In this document: positions 48,101 to 60,000 of the stretch, one piece after another
How the letters are laid out: each line of letters opens with the position of its first letter
How positions within the stretch are numbered: position 1 is the first letter of the stretch
Assembly: GCA_018136815.1 (NCBI GenBank)
Contig: CM030931.1
Location: 9,421,829-9,485,828 of the forward strand
Source: Isochrysis galbana
Taxonomy: Eukaryota; Haptophyta; Isochrysidales; Isochrysidaceae
DNA: 64,000 bases
Direction: 5' to 3'
The notes under the pieces: model-generated
What the model saw: only the letters and a program-made list of their open reading frames with translations
Database searches by the model: none
What the model was told of the DNA's origin: nothing
Position numbers and translations under genes: made by a program

Positions 48101-51100
48101 GTTGCTCCTTCGCGCACATTTGCCCGCTACGGCGCCGCTGCCGCCGGCAGAATCAATGCGCGTGCCTCTGCATTTGGGTCAGTTACTTGTCGCCGCCTAC
48201 TCACCGGCAGATGCCGACTCCGTGCAAACTGCACCCGCTGCAAACCTCATGATGGCCACCGTACCGAATTGCATCGCGGCTCAGGGAACGAGCGGCGCAA
48301 CCCTCACGCCCATTACGCGCGATTCTATCGCGATCGTCGGGTCTCTCATCCGAGGCTCGTCTTTCACCCTCAATGTGCAGCACCTAAACTTCGACGGCAT
48401 TCATCAGCGATCGAGGCTGCCGCAACTGGGAGTGTTAGCTAATGAGGAGTCTGATGGCGCCCTTCCCGAGTGCGCAACCTTGAGTGACGTAACGCTCGAT
48501 TCGGAACCCCCGTCGCCGGTACCTCAAACCGAGGCCTTCTGGATTACAAACCCGTCCAGCGAGCGCCACGTGGCGGTGGTGATTTGCTCGGCGGTACCCG
48601 AACATGTTGCTCGCGTGGGCTTCTCTCGAACGGTCGTTCCGCTGCCGCCGGGTGCACAAGCGATGGTAGAGGTGCGATTAGTCCCATTGTTGTCGCGTTA
48701 TTCAAGATCGGACGCGCGAATTTTAATTCGAGATGCCACGGCAGCTGATGTCGTCGAGACTGTTCGCATCGTCCTCATTGATGCAGCTCGGCCTGATGCC
48801 GATTCGGCAGCGGTAGAACGAGTAGCTGTCGGTGGACGGGCTGCAATGAATCGCATGCCCATGTCGCCGCCGATCTTGCCCAAACTGCCCCCTGTGGTGG
48901 ACGCGCCTCCGATACTCCCTCCAGAGGCCATAGGGATGCTTCCAGCACAGATTAAAAACAGCTCAGTCCTAGGCGGCGGGGCCCCACACACAATCGCTGT
49001 GCCGCTCTCCTACGAGGCAGACAGCGGCGCGACCAATTTTGGGGCGGCGAATTCTCGATCTGAAGCCGGCGCCGCATTGTGTCTGGGTGTTTCTTCAAGA
49101 GGAGCACTTGTTGGAGGCAATGTTGACTCAACGGCGGACGGCGTCGCTCCGAATGGCGTTGGCCTCGTGACTGAGCTTCCTACCTCGGAGTTTTCTGTTG
49201 CTTCACTCAACGAGCCTTTCGCACGTTGTGCTTCCGCGCTGACAGCACCTTCTTCACCTTCGCACCCCAGCGGAATCTCCCAGTCATTGTTGTGGAAGCA
49301 TAAGCCGAATGCCCCGAACCCGCTGCGCTCAACGTCCCCGCTTCTTCAAGGCGCCGAAGCCGCTCTGCTCCGATCACCGCTTGTAGGTGCGACCCCTCAA
49401 GCAGTTACTTTGAGCGCCGTCGAGGGCTATGTTCCAATCGATGCGCAGCCCACTCCCGCTACAATGAGCGAGAGTGGCCTATTGAGTGAAGCGGAGGACG
49501 GACGCCGTGGCAGAGATGATGCGGCGCCCGACTTGCCAGTTCTCGAAGTCCGCGAACTCCCGGAGGCTTGTGTAAGGTCATCCTGCGCTACGATTGGTGG
49601 GCTTGAGAGCGGCAGCTTAGCTATTGCAGCTCCCGCCATGGCGGGCGTTGCAACCGAGTCTCTCGCCCGTCCCGTGTTGGGGCTGCGTGGCGTTGCGTCT
49701 GTAGGCGATAGCGAGCGGCGCTTCGAAGTGAACTTGGGCCAACAGAATCTAGGCGATGGTTGCGTCGAGTGGGAGCTGCGTGTCGAGCACCGTGGTGCGA
49801 CCGCGTGCCCCCTGCGATATCGACTAGTGCCGCTAGAGGCTGAGGGAGGAGACGCGTCGTGGCTCTCCTTCGCCCCCTCCGCCGGTGCTCTCACGCAACC
49901 TCACGAGACGCAGGTGCGTACTTGCACTTTGTGAGCGCACGCCTTATGAATATCCACCCGGTGCTTCTAACCGCTTCGCACAGCTACAACGGGCTCAGGC
50001 CGTCTGAAAAATGCTCCGTCTCCTCAGGTAGTGACACTCTCGTGCTCAACCTCGCGCCTCGACATCCAGCCAGTATACCTTCTCATCGAAAACCATGACA
50101 ATCCGAATGATATTAAGACGGTGATGGTGTCGATGGAGCTTGTCGTTGAGCCATCGCGGGTGTGTTCCCTACCGCCCTCGCCGTATTCGCGTGTGCTCAT
50201 CCATGCGTGTTTCCAGCCGCGAGCAGCCGTCACTTCCCCCTCCCTTCACAATCCGAAACTTACCATCAAGGTAAGCTCGTTCAGCTCAACATGGTGCTCC
50301 GAATGCAATAACGCCCCATCGCCCCCTCCAGGCCAACCGATTCTTCGGTGTTTATGTTGAAGCGCAACCTTTTCGCCAGCGCTGGCGTGCTCTCGGCGCC
50401 GCCGTTTCTTCTACCACTGTTGATTTGCCGGCCGACAACCTCTACGGCGCTCTCCCACCAACCACCGAGAGTGCCCTACGGCCAACCACGCGGCCGCCAC
50501 GACGAGACCCATCGGAGCATCTCGCGATCGACTTGGGGACCGTCTACTACGGTCAGAGCTTTGTCAACCGCTCGTTCGTGGTTGAGAACCGATCAGAGAT
50601 GCCGCTTCACTTTTCGATCTCGCATACTCTTGCTGCGGAATTGGGCGAGATTGCCTTCTCCTTGTCCAACACGACGTTGAAACTCTTCTCGACCCTTCTT
50701 GTGCCACCAGCTAACGCTAAAAGAGTTTATCTACACTTCCGAGCCGAGATGCCTTCCTCTACCATTTCCAGCGCCGCGTCGGCGCGGGGCACAGCCGCTG
50801 AAGACTCTTTCATGGCGTCCACTAACTCATTGCTCTCCTCATCGGCACTGCTCTCTCGCAGGATCGCGTGCGAGATCGCAGTGCGCTGCCATCTTGTCAA
50901 AGATTACGAGGAGGAGATCAAGCTCACCGCCGCTTGTTATCCGCCTTCCTTCCGATTGTCTACGACTGAGCTCGACTTCCACCTCCCCGATCCGCGAGCC
51001 GCTTTGCCATCCGAGCCCGCCCCTACTCTGACACTGGCTTTGGAGACTTGCGAGGCGGCGAGGGGTGGAGACCCAGAAAGTCTCGCCACCAGCACTGGGA

Positions 51101-52320
51101 CTAGCCCCGCCGTTCTTGCTAGCTCGCAGTCGATGTCGCCTTTGTCGGCACTCATTCAGATCACTTCACTCAGCAAGGAGCCGCTTCCGTACAGCCTCCG
51201 CTCATCATGCTGCTTTTTCAAGATTCACACGCCCTCGGGAGGGCGTGGTGGTATCATTGAGTCCTCCTCTTGCCCCGAGCACAGCGACTATGCATGCGGG
51301 TCTTCCTGCGGGGTACACAACTTGCTCATTACACCAGATGTGGTTGCCATCCGACAGCACGCATCCTTGCTAGTGCGCTTGCGCTTCGTCGAGGAACACT
51401 TCACTATCTACAACCGCTCAGACCTCAACGAGCACGAGTACGTCACATTGCGTCTTGCCGTGGGTCCATCCGCCTTTGCGGCGACCTCCCATATCGCGGG
51501 GTTTTCGTACGCACCTTCGCGCCATCTGGGGTCGTACGCGTCAGCGCTTCTAGAGGAGCAGATCCTCGCTTTCCATGCCGAGTTCAAATCCTTTTGGGAC
51601 GGACGTCTTGGTCCAGTATTTACTGCTCACGCATTGGCGCGCGCGGCAAGAGCACGAGGTAGCCCAGACCCGCTCCTCTCCTGCGCCAACTTTGCCCATG
51701 CGCAAGGCGATGGTACCACGGGCTCAACGTCGGAGGCCTTACGCGAGGCGCGATGGCCCGGCTATCCTGGGACGGCAACCATTGCTGCCCTGGCGAGCAC
51801 TGCAGATGCCGCGTCGGCTGGCGGTAGCACCGGGTGTAGGGGCGGTAACGATGCTGCCTCAGTCGCGGCTGAACCCGAGGGCGGAGAGTGCTCATTGTAC
51901 ATCTCCCTAATGGCTGCAATTGACGCGGGAGCGCGCGACGATGTTTATGCACGGCTGTGGGCCGATTTCAGGCACATCACAGACGAGCTCGTCTACTACG
52001 GGACCAAAGCGCAGACCTCGCACTTTGTCTCGCCTCTAGCTACCTTATGCTACAAGGTTCTATTCCGTCACGAAGTTTTCGACGCTTTTCGTTCGGCATC
52101 TGCCCGACAGCACCGTCGGTTGCCATTGTTGGCGGGCGGTGAGGCGAGACCGTTCCCGGCGCCCCACCTCGAATGGTTCAAGCAGCTATCATACTTCCTT
52201 ATGCATTTCCCCGATGCCGATGCCAACACGGGGATGGATACGTTGCGCAAGTTGGAGCGCGCGCTCGTCGCCGGCTGCCAAATCCCCCAAGCAGGACGCG
52301 CCGTCTCGCGAGGAGCTTGA
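33742..52320 (+). CDS. giant ASH/MSP-type domain protein (ciliary HYDIN/CFAP-like)
   Basis: A chain of phase-compatible exons on the plus strand, about 5,400 aa in total. Supported exons: 33742-34161, 34381-34848, 35106-~35261, 36296-36993, 37239-37358, 37561-37713, 37863-40148, 40246-40366, 40475-40551, 40680-49913 (9,234 bp), 50028-50159, 50217-50270 and 50332-52320. The 35.27-36.29 kb part has further exons that I could not resolve. Repeated Ig-like ASH/MSP signatures are visible: RPEVRELRFGNCVVGESAHK, TPLRLNFGDCEIQTRKHASV, AMDIGQRSINFGTCAVRQL, FPSALDFGDVPFSSSNFAT, EPHELDFGEVRLSEIGG and AIDLGTVYYGQSFVNRSFVV. Such domains occur in HYDIN, CFAP and centrosomal proteins of the axoneme. Long Ser/Ala-rich linkers separate them. 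The last ~130 residues are helical and unknown. Length resembles HYDIN, but I cannot assign orthology. Two adjacent genes cannot be fully excluded. Confidence 0.75.
36136..36169. repeat. poly-C tract in an intron of the giant gene
   Basis: About 34 near-continuous C between coding segments. Probably intronic, about 130 bp before the acceptor at 36295. Confidence 0.85.
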
Positions 52321-52975
52321 ACTGCGGCATGAGTGAGCATGCCAATCGGGCGCATGCGTGTGCTGCTCAACGGTACGCCACCCGCTCATTAATGTATCGT
52401 TTTTGTGCCGTTTGTTGTTATCAGCCGTAACGCACGAATGTCTTGTTGAGCAAATGACCTATGTGTGGGAAACCAGCTCGGTCCCTGCCCACCCTTGCCC
52501 TCCCTTACTTTTCTGCTCTCCGTTTCACTAGTTCGTGCTTCACTTCTTCGGATTCTTTCTACTTGTCTCCACCTTCCTCTTTCAAACCCCCTCCCCCACC
52601 CCACCCCACCCCCTTACCCCGCCAATTTCGACCGCTTTGTGCCACTTCTTTATCTTGTCCTCGATGAGCACACCCCAACTTCGTTGTCAGCGTTAGCCTT
52701 CAAACTTTTATTTACTCGTACAATACTAGGGCGGTCAAAACTACAAGCTAAAAACATGGGGCATGGGGTGGGGGCTGATTTTTTACCGTTCTCCGAAGCC
52801 CAAGGAAACACTCCATTGACATGGGTATCGCCGCTGCGATGGCGATGCAATGCATGCCAAAAGGTGCGGGCCATCAAAAGTCCCGGTGCACCACCCAAAT
52901 CAGGGAGAAGTTATACCCCCGCGTACATATTATAATTACTAGGATGTTTGACCCCCCTCCCTCCACGCCTCGTGA
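52321..52975. other. 3' flank of the giant gene, no gene
   Basis: Low-complexity C/T-rich stretch (52480-52640) and A/T-richer sequence. Nothing recognised. Confidence 0.5.
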
Positions 52976-53137
52976 TCACAGGGTGACTTGCACCTTGATC
53001 TTCCTCAGTTGTGAGAGCATTGGCTGGCTCTCCGCGCCAATCGGGTTGCACGAGAGGTCCACCGACAACAACCGAAAGCTCCGCGCGAGCTCGCACAAGC
53101 GCTGCACGCCCGCCGGTCCAATCCGGTTGCGAGATCG
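52976..53137 (-). CDS. leucine-rich-repeat 3' exon or fragment
   Basis: The minus-strand frame ending at TGA 52976 reads NRIGPAGVQRLCELARSF, then RLLSVDLSCNPIGAESQPML, then SQLRKIKVQVTL. Two LRR units of the RNI/NLR type (N-IG--G---L-----L--LDLS-N-IG) are clear. Upstream the frame stays open into PRSAREKTRSR, but no clean acceptor or further repeat is seen before the GA array at 53243. It is either the last exon of a gene whose other exons I cannot find, or a remnant. No role can be inferred beyond protein binding. Confidence 0.5.
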   Translation of the reverse strand, partial: RSRNRIGPAGVQRLCELARSFRLLSVDLSCNPIGAESQPMLSQLRKIKVQVTL

Positions 53138-54100
<963 letters not shown>

Positions 54101-54200
54101 NNNNNNNNNNNNNNNNNNNNNNNNNNNNNNNNNNNNNNNNNNNNNNNNNNNNNNNNNNNNNNNNNNNNNNNNNNNNNNNNNNNNNNNNNNNNNNNNNNNN
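54101..54200. other. assembly gap (100 N)
   Basis: Exactly 100 N, a placeholder gap between TE-free flanks. Confidence 0.98.
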
Positions 54201-54713
54201 CGAAAACCGCGCAACCCCCCGGCGCCAACTTACCACTCCCGTAAGGAGGCTACACTACTACACTAGCATCCAGGATGTTTGTGAGTTGTGACTAGAATAG
54301 GCTCACTCGGTCAACTCGCGCGAGGCGCCGTCGCAAAAGATCAGTGCTGATATATTTCCTTGTGCGGCCTGCCCTCCGAGCTCAAGGGACAGCGCCGCCC
54401 CCCCCGCCACGCGCGCGCCGAGCGAGCGGCGGCGGCAGTCGCGAGAGGGGAGGAACCTTCCCTCGCGCAGCCGTCGGCGAGCTGCGCGCGAGATCTCTCT
54501 AAACCAACTACAGGATTCCCTATCCCGGCCGAGGAGGGAGGACGTACCCCTCGCCCGCCGTCCTCTTCGCGAACGATCTCAGTCTTTTACTTAAAGGGGG
54601 AGCGGAAACTGGCCACTAGAAGGATTTCCGCAGTCTCTCCACGCCCGCACCCACCCGCCTCTCCCTCCCCAGCCAGCCGGCGGCCCTCCTCCGACAAGTC
54701 CTCGACGGCGAGT
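54201..54713. other. upstream region of the NF-YC gene
   Basis: GC-rich leader. The coding frame is open upstream but has no ATG before 54714. Confidence 0.45.
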
Positions 54714-56439
54714 ATGCAGCGCGGCACGAAGCGAGAGCGTCATTACGACCTCAACGTTGTGATGGACAACGCGGACGCCTGTCTCGCAGAGGAGGAGTCT
54801 GGTAGTGACGAGACGATGCTCGACGTGGAGGCAGCAGTCGCTCTCCTGGAGAATGCTGATGAGAAAGAGCGACTGCTCAAGAATGGAAATGCGGAGGAGG
54901 CGTGGCAACTTTTCTTGGAGGAGGAGCAAGCCAAGTTTTGGGAGGTGATCAAGGAAGAGGTCCGCCCTCCCCCTCCCAGAGGCCAAGGAGGGAGACCGAC
55001 TCGCATCCAGCAGCTCAGTACATTGCCCTCACCCATCTATCCGTGCATTGATTGATGCACGCACACCCTGTCGCGCACCTCTCCGCGCGCTTCCTGCCTC
55101 CCCAAACACGCCAATGCCCAGGCTATTGTGCTACAAGATGGAGCTCCTACCTTCCGTCGTGGGAGAGTCTCCTCTCTCTTGATCTGGTTGGGTGCGACAA
55201 ATGAGCCAGGACAGCCCAGCATGGCTCTCACAAGGATTGGGTGAGTTTTGGCTGTGCTATGCCCCCGCAGGCTCGGACGCACAGAGGGCGTTACGTTAGC
55301 GAAAATCTTCCTCTGGCTCGCGTGAAACGCGTCATGAAGGTAGCCTCGTGCTTCAATCCGCGGGTGCGCGCTCCCAATTCATGCACTGTCGATTGGTCAT
55401 CTCAAGGGGCATGCTGGTTAGATGGTTGATCATGAGTGGACGATCGATACTTCGAGCACGTCAAGGCATGACTCATCAGCTCGTACGCTCGCTCAAGAGG
55501 CCTGGTCATACTGGGTGAATGCACGTGTGGTCGATGGCGAGCCAGGGCCCCATGGCCCGGGCGGATAAAATCAATTCTGGTAGACGTGCACAAAGAGGGG
55601 ACGCGCCAGGCTAGGGACACGGGCGGGCCCTGATTGCGAATGTCAACGCCTTGGCACTTCGGTAAAGGTAGACCGAGCCCTTGGCATTCACCCGTGTGCA
55701 GATGATAGGCGCCAATGCTGCCCCAGCTGCTGCATACCTCGGCGAATGTTTCATCCGGTTTCTCACTCGCCGGGCTTGGAGCTATGCAGCAGTTCAAGAC
55801 AGGTGTCCGCTTGCGCTGCCCCGCCCTCAGTCGCACCGACTGGCGAAGCAATCTTGCGGGTATTTCTGCCATCGCACGTGGCGGGGTCGGCTACAAGCCC
55901 CCCCAGCATCGCCATGAGCCTTGCATATTCGTTCATTCATTCGATCAATTCTCCCGTTTGCCATATTGTATTTGCTTGGTGGCTGTTGCATTACGCCCGG
56001 CCAAGGTAGCATGCATCACAGCCGCACTCTTGGCCTGGGGTGATAGTTGCCTACCTTCCGTCGGCACTCACGCATTCATGCATGCAGGCGGACCCTCCAG
56101 TACAAGGACATCCTCGACGCTATTCAAAGTTCAGAGCAATGCGACTTTCTCATTGATGTCATCCAAGATTTCAATGTGAGTTTACTCCCCGATGATGCAT
56201 GCCGTTCAGAATCTATGGACGCAAAGTGTCCCCTCGTCAGCATGCTAGCGCGGCAACCACTCTCACATGCACCATCTCCCATATGATCACGACTCATTTG
56301 AAGTGCGCTCTGATGGCAGAGGAACCGAATCCAATTCCGTCAAACAAAGGATGCTCAACGAGTCCGAGCATTGATGGAGGCAGAAAGCAACGCCATCTGC
56401 GAGGCAGACCAAACTGCGGATGAGAGCGCTAGCCCGTGA
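54714..56439 (+). CDS. NF-Y subunit C (HAP5-like) histone-fold protein
   Basis: Five exons in phase: 54714-54959, 55271-55339, 55672-55802, 56088-56175 and 56320-56439, about 217 aa. The N-terminus is acidic. FLEEEQAKFWEVIKEE matches the FW-containing segment that precedes the NF-YC fold. The fold itself reads ENLPLARVKRVMK (alpha-1), VQMIGANAAPAAAYLGECFIRF (quoted as VQMIGANAAP, AAAYLGECFIRF) and LTRRAW (alpha-2), then RRTLQYKDILDAIQ and CDFLIDVI (alpha-3/C). NF-YC pairs with NF-YB, then NF-YA, to bind CCAAT boxes. The tail RNRIQFRQTKDAQRVRALME is charged and helical. With the acceptor at 55671 the loop between alpha-1 and alpha-2 has about three extra residues (TEPLAFTR). An in-frame acceptor at 55701 would instead delete it. 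The exon 1 donor (GTCCGC) is the least certain junction. Confidence 0.85.
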
Positions 56440-57802
56440 CTGCCGGGTGAGGAACTCAGGGTGGGCGTGCGAAGTGAAAGTGCACGACGGGCAATCATCA
56501 AGTAAGTCCTCCGACCACGATCAATCATGTCCTACGACCACCCCTCAAACAAGAACCTCGCATGCTCAGATCGCGCTTTACGTATACCGAAAGGAATGGG
56601 AATTAGGAGATTAGAGAAACATGAGAAGGGCGACAGAATGAGCGTGCCTTTGTTTGTTTCTTGCCGCTCTTAGCCCTCTACGTAAGGGTTAGGGTACGAT
56701 CGAGCCCTGGGTCTGACCATTTGTCATGACGACCAATTGTTCAACTCGTACCTTTGCGCTCAGAGGCCGGCTATTTATCATGACGAGCAATTGTTTATCT
56801 TGTACCTTTGCGCTTAGAGGCCGTGCTAGAGGCCTGTCCAACTCATACCTTGCTTTTTGCATGATTCGATCCCCTCACCAAATACTCGCCTCACCTAATA
56901 CAAGCCGTGAGCTACCAGAAGCAGAAGAAGTAGACATACTCAGCCCGCGCTAGCGCTAGCGCCACCGCGTCGGCGACTCTCAAATTACAGACGTATGCGT
57001 GTGTAATGGAGGGAAGCATTGTGCGGGTTGTGTAGGTTGTGAATGGTCATGGTTTATCACAGCATGAGAGTACACTACGTAAAGGTAAAGAAACGAAGGA
57101 AAAGTGGGGCCTGCGCCCATGTGCCATGTGCATGTGACACTCTCGTGGTTACCCTTACCCTTACCATCCCTTCGCCCTCAGCAACACTTGCTTCAACAGA
57201 GGGCGCCATGTGACATGTGATACATGCGATTCAAGTGGGCCTCAACGTGAAAAGAGCGATGTTTAGCCACATCTCAAATGCACAGCAAATCACAATATAA
57301 AAAATAATGATATATCTGAGCGCTAGTACCATTACTCCCACTAGCCCGGTACTATCACGACATCCCTCAGCGCACTTGCCCGTGCACACCGTACGCCTTG
57401 ACGTGTGCTGGTGCCACAGATACATACGTAAAAAAAAATCTTGAATGTGTCCCCTATGCTACTAGTGCCTCGCAGTCACACGCGATCGGGTCGCCATCGC
57501 CTATACCCCTACCACTACTCTCCCTTCCGCTCCCCCCCTCGTTCCTTTTTCATCGGTTTTGGGGGGTCGGCCCATGTACACTACTTTGGGCCTCGCGTTG
57601 GGGGGAGGGGAGGGGCAGGCCTCATGAGCTTCTTAGAGGATGCAACTTGAGGTTCCCCTTTTTTTAGCCCCCCACATTGCCTTTTTCTACACCTTATACA
57701 ATTCTAACCTTCACCACCCCCCAAAATGTGTCCCTAGATGCAAAGGCATATGGGTCCAATGCCGCGCGGGTTGATTTCAAACAATAAAGAAGTCATTTTT
57801 GT
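56440..57802. other. intergenic, tandem repeat only
   Basis: AT-richer than the average of the window. Contains a 54-bp tandem repeat (56726-56833) and short TTACCC/TTAGGG-like stretches that are too short to be telomeric arrays. No gene supported. Confidence 0.5.
56726..56833. repeat. 54-bp tandem repeat, two copies
   Basis: Units start ATGACGACCAATTGTT (56726) and ATGACGAGCAATTGTT (56780) and share CGTACCTTTGCGCT-type and AGAGGCC blocks. Confidence 0.8.
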
Positions 57803-58480
57803 GTGCTTATCATCGTGATATTATCTACGCTATTTCTAGGCGGGAAGCATTGCGTGAAGCATTACTTTGGATGTCGTCAGAGGTTTTACCCGAACCCCTA
57901 CAAAGTCTTTCCGCATCTTCAGATGCTCGCTCACAACTTTGAATTCATTGAAAGAGAGTTTCTTGGCAGTGAGTACAATATTTATGATTGGCCAGAAGAA
58001 TATCTTTACACAAATGAAAAGGGTCATGATTGGAAGGTAGTTCCACTCTATGGCTTTGGAGTTTGGAACGCCGAGTACTCGACAACATTTCCAAAGACAA
58101 TTGAATTAATCAGAACCATTCCAGGACTTCGAACTGCGATCTTTAGCAAACTCGGTCCTAGAACTAAACTAAACAAACATCGCGGATGGAGCGGATTAGC
58201 CAATGAAGCTCTTCGTTGTCATATGGGCGTTGTTGTTCCAGATCCTGACACGAAAGGTAGAAGTGGAGTTGCAGTCGAGGATGAATTTCGCCAGATTACA
58301 AAGGGAGAGTGGATTGTGTTCGATGACAGCAAAGAGCATATTGGCGTGAACGATACTGACGAGAATAGGGTCGTTTTGCTTCTTGACATAGAAAGACCAT
58401 GGTGGGTAAAGAAAGGAGAAAGTAAAATACACGATACTCCGGAATTGTTAGATTTTGTCGCCAAATTTACTAGAGTCTAA
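57803..58480 (+). CDS. aspartyl/asparaginyl beta-hydroxylase domain protein
   Basis: Intronless frame of about 225 codons with the AspH (Fe(II)/2-oxoglutarate dioxygenase) pattern. RFYPNPYKVFP opens the domain. LNKHRGWSGLANEALRCHMG contains the first Fe-ligand His (residue 140 counted from 57803), and VFDDSKEHIGVN the second (179). ENRVVLLLDIERPWW supplies the Arg that binds 2-oxoglutarate (189). These are the two-His plus Arg sites known for the family, so catalysis is plausible; the substrate is unknown. No ATG precedes the domain in frame: the frame opens after a TAA at about 57785 and the first Met is near codon 41. An upstream exon may therefore supply the start (acceptor-like TTTCTAG at 57839), or the copy is a transferred fragment. 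Base composition is strikingly A/T-rich at third positions, compared with the GC-rich neighbours. Confidence 0.85.
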   Translation: MLIIVILSTLFLGGKHCVKHYFGCRQRFYPNPYKVFPHLQMLAHNFEFIEREFLGSEYNIYDWPEEYLYTNEKGHDWKVVPLYGFGVWNAEYSTTFPKTIELIRTIPGLRTAIFSKLGPRTKLNKHRGWSGLANEALRCHMGVVVPDPDTKGRSGVAVEDEFRQITKGEWIVFDDSKEHIGVNDTDENRVVLLLDIERPWWVKKGESKIHDTPELLDFVAKFTRV

Positions 58481-58490
58481 CTAAGAATAA

Positions 58491-59216
58491 TTAATACGCA
58501 TACTCCTCCCAGGGCGGCGCCAACGCCGCACAAAGGAGAGAACGCCAGAACGCGCCTTGCTGGGAAGGGACTGCGGCAATGCGCAGCATACAGCCTACGG
58601 GCGTGGCATCTACGAGCCAGCAGTGAGCCGAGGAGGCGCATCGGAGCGTGAGGACCTCATCGAGAGTGAGGTTCCACAACACGCTCTGCATCGCCTCAAC
58701 GTGGATACTTGGCACGCCACTCTCAGCAACCGCGGCAAGTTGAGCCTGCAGCCGGCACAGGGCCGCCCGACGAGACTCTTCACGACGTGCGAATGCAGTG
58801 CGGGTCCAGCGCCTTGGCACCCGGCCCTTGAGGTTGAGGGAGACGCACAACCATTGCAATTGGTCGGTGGTCGGCATTGGTGGCGCATTGAGCGTCGGCC
58901 ACATGCAGGCGCTTGATGAGACGGTCGCAGCCCGACCGACCCTTGCTTGCGCGCTCTGAAGACTGTCGATCGCGCGCATCCCTGCATGATGCGCGTGCTC
59001 GGCCTCGGCCGCAGCGTGTGCCCTGAGATCATGCATTGTCGCAAACTTGCGCGAGCAGCAGCGCTGGGTTTCTGCCAGGATGGTAGGAGGTGTGCGCATG
59101 TGCAGGCATCCCATGGCGCTCAGTGGGCACCAGGGGCCCTGGTGCATGCGCGCGAGCGCAAGTGCGCACTCCGCCTCGAGCTCCGATGCACTGTCCACTG
59201 GACGGAGGAGGGACAT
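58491..59216 (-). CDS. hypothetical protein, convergent with the AspH gene
   Basis: First in-frame ATG at 59216 gives 241 aa; the frame continues upstream only from a non-ATG codon. Sequence features: MSLLRPVDSASELEAECALA, a CC...KFATMHDLRAHA segment that loosely resembles a degenerate zinc finger, an Arg-rich middle (RRWTRTAFARREESRRAAL), and a hydrophobic Leu-rich C-terminus (SVLWNLTLDEVLTLRCASS). No family is recognised. Its stop is only 10 bp from the AspH stop. It is GC-rich like the host genes, in contrast to its neighbour. Confidence 0.45.
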   Translation of the reverse strand: MSLLRPVDSASELEAECALALARMHQGPWCPLSAMGCLHMRTPPTILAETQRCCSRKFATMHDLRAHAAAEAEHAHHAGMRAIDSLQSAQARVGRAATVSSSACMWPTLNAPPMPTTDQLQWLCVSLNLKGRVPRRWTRTAFARREESRRAALCRLQAQLAAVAESGVPSIHVEAMQSVLWNLTLDEVLTLRCASSAHCWLVDATPVGCMLRIAAVPSQQGAFWRSLLCAALAPPWEEYAY

Positions 59217-59544
59217 GGGCGCGAGAGGAGAGAGGCAAAGAAAGAGGGGGAGGGGGGTCCTTATTTTTTTTAAATCCAAAAATGTTATGTAAATGTAGAG
59301 TTCTTACCATATGACGTATTATACCAAGCTTCCATGGCTGCAGAATGAGCTCGACAACGTGATACACGACGACACAGCATACACCTTATCTTCCTCCGCC
59401 TCTCATCTGGTAGTACCGGCGGGGGGGGGGGAGAGTACGAGGGGGAAGGGGGAAGGGGGAGGGCAAAGGGAAAGGGCGAGGGGGGGGAAGGGGGGCGGGG
59501 GGGTGAGTTTGACGAATTGGAGTGGCCCATAGGGCCTGAGGGCA
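59217..59544. other. intergenic, G-rich block
   Basis: Contains a G/A-rich stretch (59420-59505). It may include decayed upstream parts of the hAT fragment. Confidence 0.4.
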
Positions 59545-60000
59545 ATGAGGAACTCTCCGTATCACTGTGCGGAGCAGCATAGACGAAGTGGGCTGCTAAG
59601 GGCCTTCAATCCAGCCTTTGCCCATGGGAAGGTGAATGCCCTTTGGGTCGATCGGCTTGTGGAGATCCCTGCGTTTAGTCATATACCTTTTGTTCGCCGA
59701 GGTTTGTTGGATGAGCTTCCAGCCTACTTGATGGCATGCCACGGTACTCGGATTGATCATTCGGAGGCGCCGTTGTTCACAAAGGAGGTTTTGGCTTGGT
59801 GGGCATCCAACCACACCAAGTTCCCCACCTGGGCTGTAGCCGCAAGGATCACATTCAGCATGACTCCCAATTCTGCTTCTTGTGAACGTGTGTTTTCTTT
59901 GCTTGCCACTATGTTTGGTCCTGAGCGTTCCTTGTCTCTTGCTGATCAGATCCAGGCTGCGTTGATGTTGCGTTACAACAACCACCACCGGGAAAAGTAG
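59545..60000 (+). pseudogene. hAT transposase C-terminal (dimerisation) fragment
   Basis: The frame to TAG 60000 encodes LAWWASNHTKFPTWAVAARI, then TFSMTPNSASCERVFSLLAT, ending ADQIQAALMLRYN. This is the hAT family C-terminal dimerisation domain (W...FP-L---A---L--P-SSA-SERVFS). The upstream catalytic region is not visible, so the copy is 5'-truncated. The gene start is not defined and the first ~60 codons are less conserved. Confidence 0.85.

Noticed and set aside
37773-49934. Antisense open frames of 100-200 aa inside the giant gene
   Set aside because: High GC and Ser/Ala-rich sense codons leave antisense frames open; none has domain motifs.
57150-57170. TTACCC-type telomere-like repeats (also TTAGGG near 56690)
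   Set aside because: Only two or three units; not an array.
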